From contig NC_079891.1 of the NCBI RefSeq assembly GCF_024868665.1, positions 23,722,103-23,786,102 on the forward strand: 64,000 nucleotides of DNA, written 5' to 3'. Of the stretch, positions 54,700-64,000 are shown piece by piece. Made by a program: the position numbers and the translations under genes. The notes under the pieces are model-generated. The model saw nothing but the letters and a program-made list of their open reading frames with translations, searched no databases and was not told the origin of the DNA. Position 1 is the stretch's first letter; every line of letters starts with the position of its first letter. This stretch comes from Triplophysa rosa. Its lineage: Eukaryota > Chordata > Actinopteri > Cypriniformes > Nemacheilidae.

Positions 54700-55043
54700 T
54701 CAATTGGTTTGAATTTGCCGCCCAAGTTTGATCGGCATAATAAAGCACCAATGGTGAAGCAGATTGACTTTACGAATCAATCGACTCACGCGCATTTTGA
54801 ACCGCTCTGATTGGTGCTTTATTTGCGCTGTTTATGCACAGTAACGTTTAAGCCAATAGAAAGTCACATCCGTTCTAGGTTTGGATCTAAAAGCCAATCA
54901 GGTCCGTGTCTCACAACTTCAACCAATCGAAACTGTGGGCGGGTCTATACAACCCTGGTTTAGTCCGTCCTTAAATACTGCAGCAACTCCACACAATACC
55001 TCACAATTTTCTTCAACAAAACGCGAAGAGAAACTAAATTAAC
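54700..55043 (+). promoter_or_regulatory. h2ax: h2ax promoter with six CCAAT boxes
   Basis: CCAAT occurs in forward orientation at 54748-54752, 54853-54857, 54894-54898 and 54923-54927, and inverted at 54703-54707 and 54810-54814. A GC box (gggcggg) is at 54937-54943 and a TATA-like ttaaata at 54971-54977, about 70 bp before the ATG. Dense CCAAT boxes are typical of S-phase histone promoters (NF-Y). The boxes at 54739-54752 and 54810-54823 form a perfect 14-bp inverted repeat. Confidence 0.75.
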
Positions 55044-55472
55044 ATGACTGGAAGAGGAAAAACCGGAGGAAAAGCCCGCGCCAAGGCAAAGACACGCAGC
55101 TCCCGCGCCGGTCTGCAGTTCCCCGTTGGACGTGTTCATCGTCTTCTGCGAAAGGGCAACTATGCTGAGAGGGTAGGTGCTGGTGCTCCAGTCTACCTGG
55201 CCGCCGTTCTGGAGTATCTCACCGCTGAGATCCTCGAGTTGGCGGGAAACGCCGCAAGAGACAACAAGAAGAGTCGTATTATTCCTCGTCATCTTCAGCT
55301 GGCTGTCCGTAACGATGAAGAGTTGAACAAACTGCTCGGCGGAGTGACCATCGCCCAGGGTGGTGTTCTGCCCAACATCCAGGCCGTGCTCCTACCCAAG
55401 AAGACAGGCCAAGTTGCACCCAGTTCTGGGAAATCTGGCAAGAAAGGCTCATCTCAGTCACAGGAGTATTGA
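55044..55472 (+). CDS. h2ax: Histone H2A.X
   Basis: H2A.X is a nucleosomal H2A variant. Its C-terminal serine is phosphorylated by ATM/ATR/DNA-PK near DNA double-strand breaks to give gamma-H2AX. The gene is a single exon of 142 codons, starting [20 protein letters not shown]. The histone fold is intact: [20 protein letters not shown], the acidic-patch region around [18 protein letters not shown], and the long tail. The protein ends SQSQEY, so the diagnostic SQE-aromatic motif is present with its serine at position 139 counting Met. It has no intron, as expected for a replication-type histone gene. It is followed by both a histone stem-loop and an AATAAA. It lies tail-to-tail with hmbs, as in human. 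Confidence 0.99.
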   Translation: MTGRGKTGGKARAKAKTRSSRAGLQFPVGRVHRLLRKGNYAERVGAGAPVYLAAVLEYLTAEILELAGNAARDNKKSRIIPRHLQLAVRNDEELNKLLGGVTIAQGGVLPNIQAVLLPKKTGQVAPSSGKSGKKGSSQSQEY

Positions 55473-55504
55473 GTAATGCTGTGGCGAACTAATTTAACCA
55501 AAAA

Positions 55505-55520
55505 GGCCCTTTTAAGGGCC
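55505..55520 (+). terminator. h2ax: Histone mRNA 3' stem-loop
   Basis: GGCCCTTTTAAGGGCC, 32 nt past the h2ax stop, forms the 6-bp stem and 4-base loop recognised by SLBP. ACCCA follows directly, as in canonical histone 3' ends. A purine-rich gaaaagctcaaa about 13 nt on is a plausible U7 snRNP anchor. Confidence 0.92.
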
Positions 55521-55592
55521 ACCCAGCTCGCCTGAAAAGCTCAAATTTCCACTTGCTAACTGTGATTAATTATGTCTTGCTTTTTTCCACAA

Positions 55593-55598
55593 AATAAA
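55593..55598 (+). terminator. h2ax: h2ax poly(A) signal
   Basis: AATAAA about 73 nt after the stem-loop, with T-rich sequence downstream. H2AX is known to make both stem-loop-ended and polyadenylated mRNA, and both signals are present here. Confidence 0.75.
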
Positions 55599-55619
55599 TG
55601 CTTTTTTATATTTCTGTCT

Positions 55620-56282
55620 TTTCTTCAAAAGTTCTTTAAATAAAGGTGGCTTTGTATCGATATCTAAATATACCGCAGCACGGCACCCACAACGTGGTGT
55701 GACTTAACTAACCTTATTTAGTGATTTCAAAAATACGATCGTGTATTTAAATCGTATAAAACAAAGTTAAATTGGTTTTGGTCACTTCTTATTCAGAAGT
55801 CCCTCAGATGTTACACAGTACATGTAGTTACTGGTCTGGACACGTTTGGCCACGGTTAATCAAATAAACACAATTCGCAGAACGCTATTTAGCTTTGATC
55901 GAACTTGCGGTGTAAATACGACAAACAACATTTTTGAAGCCATCTTAGTTACACAATTTGCTTGCGTAAGTACTTTAGACTTATTTAGCATTAAGGATTT
56001 TGCATGTTGCGTAGACAATTCTCAAAACGTTTAAAAAAGTAGAAAATCAGTATTGTCATATTCCAGTTTTCCATAAAACCAAATGCACCAGATATTACAA
56101 CATGGATGGTTTACAAATGATCATATTTTGTGGGAAGTAAACTAATGATACACATTCTAAAACTTGTAAACAGTTTTTATCTTTTCAAGAACGAGCACCA
56201 CCTGACAATATAAGTGCCAGGTTAACAGCATACATTTTCCAACATTTGAGAATTGGAAGATAACTGGTGTCATCAGTTACTG

Positions 56283-56325
<43 letters not shown>

Positions 56326-56478
56326 TATATATATATATACTGTATATTCTCTCAAAACTGTTGTTTCAGACACCCGGGACTTGGCTACAGTGCACACTGT
56401 TAAGTGTAAAACATTTTCAAGTTAACACTATGGCAAGAGTTCCTAAACTGAGTTCAGACACTCCAGCGCACAAAAATT
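55620..56478. other. Tail-to-tail intergenic space between h2ax and hmbs
   Basis: It is AT-rich with no gene recognised. A TA-dinucleotide tract lies at about 56283-56345. Confidence 0.6.
56283..56345. repeat. (TA)n microsatellite
   Basis: Two TA runs separated by aactg make up most of this span. Confidence 0.95.
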
Positions 56479-56483
56479 TTATT
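56478..56483 (-). terminator. hmbs: hmbs poly(A) signal overlapping the stop codon
   Basis: TTTATT on the plus strand is AATAAA on the minus strand. The hexamer begins in the last sense codon (CAA) and includes the TAA stop at 56479-56481. Cleavage 10-30 nt on would leave a 3'UTR of only a few tens of bases. I saw no other clear AATAAA in the next 300 nt. Confidence 0.6.
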
Positions 56484-59400
56484 GAGCATCATTTAGTTTT
56501 CTGGCTGTTGTAAGAATGTCTTTGGCCCCCTTATTAAGGAGTAAATTTGCCAGGTCTACCCCTAGTTTCTCAGCAGCTTCAAGGGCGACAGAAGATACGT
56601 TGTTGGCAGAGACTCCAACGTGTACACATTCCTGTGCGCTCTCGTTCACCTAAAAGAAATAACTGGGTGTTAATAATTATCTCTAAAAGACTCTGACATC
56701 ACACATTTAGGCTTTAGAAAGAATAAAAATTTGCTTTGCAGAGAAAAACACACACACACACATCCTGTGTGACTCTTACTTTGTTGTCTATTTCCACACA
56801 TATCTCCATAGAATTCTTCAAGCACTCAGAGCCATCCAAACTATAAACTGCCCCAGTCAAATACAACTGAAACCAGTAAAGAGCTTATTGAATTAATGCT
56901 GTGCAAAATTGACAACAATCAGATTAATAAAATATATAAAATAAAAAATATCTACATTTAGTAAAGTTGTGTAGTGTAGTGAACTGATAGCTTGCAAAAG
57001 TTATATTCTGTCTTTAGTGGTATTACCATGGAGCCATTCACTTCTGTATGAACAGCAACAGGCACACTGCAGCCTCCTTCCTGAAATCACAATACGGACA
57101 ATAGAAACAGTAGTGTGAATGCCATAAAACACTTTGCACAAGCCCCTCACCCACAAAAACGCCATCTCAGTGTGGACGTAAGGCCAAAACGGAGAGTAAT
57201 ACATGCGTTTTGGCTAATTAAGCACAAAATAGTAATTCCGAAAACACATCACACACTGTTTGCTTCCGAACACACTTAATAACCCATAATGGCTTTTACT
57301 GATAGATGGATTTGTTTTTGGAGCTTGAACATTTTGGAACTTATGTATATAAATGACAAATGTTTGTATGCATTTTCATTTTTGAGTGAAATAATCCTTA
57401 AACATAAACAATTACACATTTTGAAGAGAGAACATTGGTGTGTGTGTTTGTGCATTCCAGTAAGAAATGGGACCCACCAGCTGCCTGAGAAAGGCTCTCT
57501 CTGAGATGCAGCGCAGCACTGTGTCTGAATGATTCAGGACAGATACCATTTTCAAAATGTCTTTATCTTGTGCTCTGACTTCCACTGCCAATGCTCCCTG
57601 GTGATAAAGACAATCATATTATAGACCTGCATTTGATTAAGGAACGCTTCTGAGGACTACTGGTTTTAAAGTGATAGTTCACCCAAAAATAACAATTCTG
57701 TCATCATTTATTCAGCCTCTTGTCATTTCAAACCTGTATGACTTTCTTTCTTCCACAGAACACAAAAAAAGATATTTTGAAAAATGTTATTAACTGGACC
57801 CCATTCACTTGCATTGGTTTTGTGTCCACACAATAGAAGTGAAGTCAATAGAAGTGGGTCCAGTGCCATTCGGTTACCAGCTTTTTTCAAAATATCTTAT
57901 TTTGTGTTCTGCGAAAGAGAGAAAATCATAAGGGTTTGAAATGACAAGAGGGTGAATAAATGATGACAGATTTTTTTTATTTTTGGGTGAACTATCACTT
58001 TAATACTCCTTCACATTTCTGAAGAGTTTGCATACAGTGGTTTTATAGAAAGTAGATTATAACCGAAGCACTATGTCTTCGTTGTATGTGCATACATGCA
58101 GAACACAACAAATATACACATTTTAAAAGTTGTAACCGTTAACATAATTTGTTAGACAGGTGTTTCCTCCAGTGTTTATAAGGTGCAGTAGCAGAACAGT
58201 TGATAATACAGCTGCAGGTGCCTCTTTTTGCATGAACAACCGTATAAACAACTGCATGAAGACCAAAAACCTTGGAAAATACCTGCCATTATAAATAACT
58301 TTGTTTATTTTGCACTAAATTTAAAACTATCATGGTGCTATTTCATAGATGGTTGTCCATGTTTGTGTACTTACTTGGCCAACAGCATACATGCAATCTT
58401 CAGGACCCAGAATCTGCAATTAACCATTTATAAAACAGTTAATAGCCTAACTAAATGCATTACAAATAACTCCTAAAAGATTTCCCACTATCCTTAATAT
58501 TTGGTTACATTCTCGCTATAAACCCATATATTATCACATATGATATACCTTTAATTGTTGGCATGAAATGTGAAGCTTTTCTCTGAGATCAATTTGATTG
58601 GATTTCTGAATATCCAATTTGATTTTAAAGCCCTTGAATCTACAGCTCAAAATAGTTTTAACAATGAATAAACCCACATGACTGATTCGGGTTTCCCATC
58701 CCATGCGTTTGAGGCCTGCGGCAGCCAGAATAATGGCAGCATAGTCTTCCTTTTCATCCAGCTTCTTTAGACGGGTGTTTAGGTTCCCCCTCTACAGCAG
58801 TAAGGTCAAGGAAGAATACTGTAGTACCATAAAAATGCTACATACAATGAATGGAAACCTCTGGGTTCAGCAAACACCTAGGAAATGTGTTCTTGCTTGC
58901 TGTTTTCATGAATAACATATTAAGTATCCACACAATGAAAGCAATGAAAACAGGAGGATACAATATTTTCAAACTCCAGTTGAGGGAATCTTTTCTTCAG
59001 CTGAGCTGCCCGGCGAAGCGAACTTGTGCCAATCACACTGGAAGTGAACGGAGAGCTTTCAAAATATGTTGACGCTGATGTTTCTGACAGCTTTGGTCAT
59101 ATCACTTCAATAGATGACTATCATATCATAACATAACAGAATCACAGAGATCTACAGTTTTGAAAACTTTCACAATGAAACTTCTGATGATATTATTTGA
59201 TTATTGGGTCATCAATGGAGGATGCATGCCTCCGTTTTTTTTTTTGGCACATCATGAATGCTTATTAGGATCTTACCTCTTCTCTGGCAAGCTGTTCAAG
59301 GTAAGCCCTGCATTCTTTGGATGAAGCACCACTGCATCATGGGGGTTTTCACGCCTTACAAAGCAAAACAAAGCGTATCACAAACAACATACTACCAACT

Positions 59401-62400
59401 ACCGTAACCTTGTTCCACAATTTATAGATTTATAGTGATTAGAAATCACAATTTCAAATTAATTGGGATATTTTTGTGCCAACAGGCTGTTCATCAATTC
59501 AGGGTGTTTCTTGCCCTTTGATCTGAGATGCTGAAATAGGCTCCAGCCTTCATGCAACCTTTCAGAAGACAAGCAGGTTTGGAAAATGGATGGACAGATA
59601 TTTTTGTGAGACTTTAAAGGTACTTACTGAAGAACGGCTCCAATTGTGAATCCAGGAGGCAATGAGGTAGGTAAGTCCTTAAGAGAGTGCACCACAATAT
59701 CCACCCTCGTGATGAATAAACACGTGTAAAAAAGAACTTGTTATTTTATAACATTGTGCCATCAAGGACATTTACATGATTACTTGTCTGTTAACAGATT
59801 TATCAATATAAACCAAACACTTAAAACAATTGAAGATTTGATATGCTAAATAAATGACACTAAATGTGTAATACATTACAGCTTAAATCAATTTAAAGCA
59901 CATTACAAGATAATTTTTAAACAGGAGTTTAAGAAGAGGAAAACCTTAATATAAGATGACATGAGAGCAGACATTCACCAGCAGAGTCTTAATAGAAGAT
60001 CAGTATTGATTGATCAAACTTACTCATTTCTCTCAAGGGCATTCTCCAGCTCCTTGGTGAAGAGGCTCTTTTCGCCAATCTAAGAAAAGCCAACATAAAA
60101 TGCATGATTTATGAGTGAGAACAGATACGCTTGCAATACCGTATTTATAAGTCGTGTCATTCATTCAAACAGAACCTGTACAAATGACAGGACTGAATTC
60201 ACTACTGTACCTTTGATAATGCAGTGTCCAAGATTTTGTCCCCAATTGTGGACATGGCAACTGAAAAGGACACAAACAAAAAGGTTTATACAGAAGAATA
60301 GTTGTGCACACTGGCTCCGTTTATGACATCATTGTTCATCTCTTTTGACACAGACAGTAAGATTCAGAGATGGAGCAGTGGTATAGATTACACATTCTCA
60401 GCAGAAAACAATCTCGCTCTGTTCTTAAACAAGCAGTGAGTGCATGAGGAAAAGAAAAGTAAGAGTAGTGGGGGTAACAGTACAAACAAGAACTACAGAT
60501 AAAAATCTACGCATTTAAACCAAAGACATCAACATTCTTCGCTTATCACAGCACAATTTTTTTTAACAATAACAAGAATAAAGGGTAACACTTTACATTT
60601 AGACTCATTCGTTAATATTCATTATGCATTAATTAACAGATAGAACTTTTCATTTTAAAAATGTATTAGTAAGTGTTGATATTAACATTAACCCTCATTA
60701 CACTCATTGTGTTACAATAACAATAACACTCATTGTGTTATCAAAAGTTAAAAAAATAAACATAATAATTATTTTATACAAAATTTTCTCTCTTACCTAT
60801 CTCTAGATGAACATCAGGATAAATCTCTTTCAGTCTGCTGGCCACACTGTCTGTCTGGATGCGAGCCAGCTGTGAGACACACACGTCATCATTATTGAAT
60901 AAATGACAAAAGTCATAAAACAAGACATTCCTCAACAATTAAAGTAAGTGACCTTAAGGATTCTCCTCATGGCTCCTATAATACATAAGTCATAAAATGC
61001 TAGCCCCTCCCAGCCTGTCCTATAGTAACAAGAGGCAACATTTTTTTTTATCTGATCAAAACATCTTAGTTTTCACACCCATTTCCATTTGGCTATCTCA
61101 ACTCACTTTTAAACGGTTTCTTCAAGTAACAAATTCAATTACATCATTCATTTATACACCACAATTACATTTCCAATGATAAATGTTTTGTTTTTTATGT
61201 TATTTAATGTTATTACTGACTTATTCTGCTGATCATTTATCTGACAGCTGTTAAGAGGAAAACCTGGGAAGTATTGTGTGGTTAAGATGATCCAAGAACT
61301 TCATAATTCACATATGAACAATTTTGTGATAATTGCACATTTAGTATATCTTAATATTCTTCCAAAGTTACAATTAGTTATAGTCTATATGCAATCAATG
61401 TTAATATGTAAAGCTTAAAGTTAAGTATCATAATAAATACCCTTATAAATAAATACAAAGAATTCATGACACATCACAAGACTAAGTGACATTACCTGGC
61501 TCTTCCTTGTTCCCATGCGAATAATCCGACTGACTTTTCCATTTCCATCCTGAAAGAAAAAGAAAGTCACAAAGTGAGATATAGTCTCCTCCTTAACTTC
61601 TGTGAATGACAATACAGAAAAATCATCAAACCCTCACTCTAATGCACTTGAATGGACCTTCCATGTTATTGCTGAATGAGAGTTCTGCAGAAGATGTGCC
61701 TGCCTGCCTGCCACAAGGCCTAATGAATGAATGATCTACTGGTGGTTTTTATTCTGCACAGTGTTTTCTGGGCAGTGCTGATAAACTGGGTTGACTGCCC
61801 AACCCCAGTCCAGTTGTTTCAACTAAACTGCTGCTTATCTTTAAGTTCAAAACTCTACAAAAGAGATAGGACAGGTTGGATATAGGCGCTGTCCCAAATG
61901 GCGCACTTCATGACTTGCGGTCTCGTGGACTTAAAGCGGCCATTCCCCGTGATGCCAATTTTCAAACTTTAGTTAGTGTGTAATGAGCAGTGTTGGGTAA
62001 GTTACTCTGAAAAAGTAATTAATTACTAGTTACTAATTACATATTCAATAGTGTAATTAGATTACTGTACAAATTACTCTCTCCAAAAAGTATTAGTTAC
62101 TTATTACTAATTACATTCTATATCCTATATCAACCTTGATTAGTTAAGTGATTGAAGGATAGGCATGAAACGGCTCTTTTAATTCATTCAAATAAATAAT
62201 ATTAAACTACATAAAGTAGTTTGAATTGAAAGAGCCGTTTATTTTATTAACTGACCAAAGTATTACAAATGTGAGAATTATACATTAAAGCACGGATTTT
62301 AAAGTTAGACTTTGAATTTTGATGTCAATTCCACTATTGCACACACATATATTACACAAAGTATTTAGTTTAATTACATCAAAAGTAACTAATTAAATTA

Positions 62401-63137
62401 CAGAAAAAATAAGAGTAATCCCTTACTTTACTTTTTCAAGGGAAAAGTAATTCAATTACAGTAACTAATTACTTAGTAACTAGTTACACCCAACACTGGT
62501 AATGAGCATAAACAATATCTGCAAAATGATAAAGCTCAAAGTTAAATGCCAAGCGAGATATTTTCAGTTTCGCGCGCATGCACGGAAGCTCATGAGTATA
62601 TTATATATTATTACCTCCGCCTTTTGAAACCGAAAATCTCTGAAACCAAAAATCTCGTCACCCGAATGTGCCATTTGGGACAGGGCATGGATATAGAATG
62701 CTCAAGTCATGCGGCTTGGCCATTGTGCACCTACAGTGTTTATGCTTATTGTAACTTAATGTAAATAGACAACATAAAAAAAGATTTACTTAACTAGGAT
62801 GTAATTCATTTATAAGGTGAATTATAGATTAATAACATTTTCTTTAAACTTTGACTATCTTAACAAAAATCTCTACCTTAAAAGCAACAACAAAACTACA
62901 AACGTATTGTTATATGTTACCCATTTTATCATAATACATTGACAAGGCTCAAACATCCACACTTTGAATCTAATCCACATGTTGCTAGAGTAGACCCGCC
63001 TACTTATCCCCTTCACCAATAGAAATACAAAGCGGTTGAACCGATTGTTGACTCAGCCAATGGAAAATCAAGATATACAACTCGCTTTATAACCGTGAAG
63101 TTCCACTTACTTGCGAAATACTAATGTTCTCAGACAT
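56479..63137 (-). CDS. hmbs: Hmbs, hydroxymethylbilane synthase (porphobilinogen deaminase)
   Basis: Hmbs joins four porphobilinogens into hydroxymethylbilane in the cytosol, the third step of haem synthesis. Fourteen coding exons join in frame: 63111-63137, 61496-61549, 60797-60869, 60211-60260, 60024-60079, 59628-59705, 59277-59354, 58962-59037, 58678-58791, 58375-58413, 57478-57597, 57027-57080, 56780-56866 and 56479-56649. They total 1077 nt, or 358 aa (human 361). The first exon encodes MSENISISQ, the counterpart of the housekeeping leader. [15 protein letters not shown] opens domain 1. Catalytic Asp97 is in [33 protein letters not shown] and [13 protein letters not shown] follow. The dipyrromethane cofactor cysteine is Cys259 in [13 protein letters not shown]. 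The donor after exon 8 (gtatcc) is weak; the others are standard. The stop codon overlaps an AATAAA. Confidence 0.97.
57668..58004. mobile_element. Angel-like palindromic MITE in hmbs intron
   Basis: The ends taaagtgatagttcaccc and gggtgaactatcactttaa are complementary and the arms match almost to the centre. It is 337 bp, between hmbs exons 10 and 11. Confidence 0.8.
61885..62687. mobile_element. hAT-type MITE (TGTCCCAAATGG ends) with perfect 8-bp TSD
   Basis: tgtcccaaatggcgcactt at the left and aatgtgccatttgggaca at the right are inverted. Identical tggatata flanks lie at 61877-61884 and 62688-62695. It lies in hmbs intron 1 and is itself interrupted by the element at 61988-62498. A relative is at 9091-10058. 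Confidence 0.85.
61988..62498. mobile_element. Nested hAT MITE with perfect 8-bp TSD
   Basis: CAGTGTTGGGTAAGTTACT at the left and a diverged complement ending CCCAACACTG at the right are the termini. Identical gtaatgag flanks lie at 61980-61987 and 62499-62506. It is 511 bp and full of TAATTACT repeats. It inserted into the older MITE at 61885-62687. Confidence 0.88.
62995..63061 (-). promoter_or_regulatory. hmbs: Erythroid-type motif cluster in hmbs intron 1
   Basis: Within 67 bp, 50-120 bp into intron 1, lie a GC box (cccgcc 62995-63000), a GATA site (cttatc 63003-63008, GATAAG on the gene strand), CCAAT (63016-63020), an NF-E2/AP-1 core (tgactcagc 63049-63057, GCTGAGTCA on the gene strand) and CCAAT (63057-63061). 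GATA plus NF-E2 sites mark the erythroid promoter of mammalian HMBS. Function here is inferred. Confidence 0.5.
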
Positions 63138-63800
63138 TTCCACCAAGGAAATGGAGCGATCTGAAGTGCCCAACGTTCCCCGAAACGTATCAAGAATTTT
63201 CTGTCATATATGCAACTGTTTCGAGTGACTTCTTAATGCTACTGTGCTGCTTCAACTTTGCGCGTGACTGGATTTCTAAGGTATGACCTACTACACGAGA
63301 ACGAGACTTCCGCCTTCCTACAACATGAGTGTGGGTGTATTCACGCTCATCATGCAGCGCCACACTGCGCATACTTATGGCGCATACCAACGCGAAATTC
63401 TGTTTTTACATTTATCTCACGTTAAATTTAGGCTATAGCCACAAGTCTATACAAATTGTGTTGATAATGCACTTTACTCAGAGACTAATAAATGAATAAG
63501 CTTAGTTGATTTTTATGTATTGTTTTTGTTGGATAAAATTAAAATAAATACAGGACGTATAGGACAAATATCACGTATGTTTACTTTATATTATATTTGA
63601 CATTAAAAATATGTTTTATGAATCAACTGAAAGCTGCAAAAAATTGTAAATTAGCTTGGTTTTCAAGTTTAATCTTGTAGTCGAGGGTTGGGCAGTGCTG
63701 TGCGGCTGCTGATGTTGGATCCTCCACATATGTCGCTCTGCCCTTTTACCCCGCTGACGAGCTGCTTCCGGTTGGAGACGTGGCTTACATTGCTGCCATA
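63138..63800. promoter_or_regulatory. Divergent promoter region between hmbs and a rightward gene
   Basis: ETS-type cores are at 63306-63312 (acttccg, facing hmbs) and 63765-63771 (cttccgg). A YY1-type gccatatt is at 63795-63802, typical of TATA-less housekeeping starts. No coding sequence was recognised. Start sites are not mapped. Confidence 0.4.
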
Positions 63801-63802
63801 TT

Positions 63803-63925
63803 GAGTCGTGGAGCAGAGCACTGCACACAAATAACTGTTTTATTTATCGCCACGTAACATTTGTACAACTGCACAAACGTCGTTGACAAAACTAAAGACA
63901 GAAAAACCGCCAGAGACTGAAAATG
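63803..63925 (+). other. Putative first exon of an unidentified rightward gene
   Basis: ATG at 63923-63925 is followed at once by a consensus donor gtaagt (63926). The exon would therefore supply only the start codon, or be wholly 5'UTR. Upstream lie ETS and YY1 motifs and a GC-richer stretch. Exons ending right after the ATG are common in some ribosomal-protein genes, but nothing here identifies the gene. In human the neighbour beyond HMBS is VPS11, whose first exon codes for many residues, so this is probably not vps11 in the same arrangement. Confidence 0.35.
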
Positions 63926-64000
63926 GTAAGTTGATGTATATATATTCAAGGAAAACAGCTAATCTTGACAACAGGTTCCGGTTTTAACCGAGAGGTTGCT

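Noticed and set aside
54960..55292. Minus-strand open frame over h2ax
   Set aside because: It is a mirror frame of the GC-rich histone coding sequence.
63190..63390. 66-codon minus-strand frame upstream of hmbs as an extended N-terminus
   Set aside because: It is not joined in frame to the MSENISISQ exon and has no similarity to the HMBS leader.

Overview
This window is intron-rich vertebrate nuclear DNA from a teleost fish, most likely a cyprinid. The evidence is split vertebrate genes with GT/AG introns, a dense scatter of short palindromic and hAT-type MITEs, a 5S-rRNA-derived SINE and fish-type LINE fragments. I see no bacterial, phage, CRISPR or operon-like structure. Five protein-coding genes are clear and were rebuilt exon by exon. 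From left to right they are hinfp (-, 3' end off the left edge), dpagt1 (-), c2cd2l/TMEM24 (+), h2ax (+) and hmbs (-). A sixth transcription unit (+) seems to start within the last 200 bases.

Layout: 1-3.5 kb holds hinfp (8 coding exons visible, zinc-finger part). 4.4-7.3 kb holds dpagt1 (9 coding exons, 408 aa). 7.3-13.0 kb is the head-to-head dpagt1/c2cd2l intergenic space, which is repeat-rich. 13.0-52.8 kb holds c2cd2l (14 coding exons, 702 aa) with a first coding intron of about 30.6 kb. That intron is packed with nested transposons: solo LTRs, a 5'-truncated LINE, a dead piggyBac copy, many MITEs and two minisatellites. 55.0-55.5 kb holds h2ax (one exon, 142 aa, ending SQEY, with a histone 3' stem-loop and a poly(A) signal). 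56.5-63.1 kb holds hmbs (14 coding exons, 358 aa). 63.1-63.9 kb looks like a shared promoter region between hmbs and a rightward gene.

The genes work in separate housekeeping processes: histone H4 gene transcription (Hinfp), the first step of N-glycan precursor synthesis at the ER (Dpagt1), phosphatidylinositol transfer at ER-plasma membrane contacts (C2cd2l), chromatin and DNA-damage signalling (H2ax) and haem synthesis (Hmbs). They are the same neighbours as on human 11q23.3. However, the dpagt1-c2cd2l pair is flipped as a block relative to the human order and orientation that I recall. I found no convincing undescribed biological system. The most useful observations are that two-gene inversion, an erythroid-type motif cluster in hmbs intron 1, the hmbs stop codon overlapping its poly(A) signal, a spliced-looking THAP-domain exon fragment in c2cd2l intron 1, and several transposon insertions dated by intact target-site duplications.
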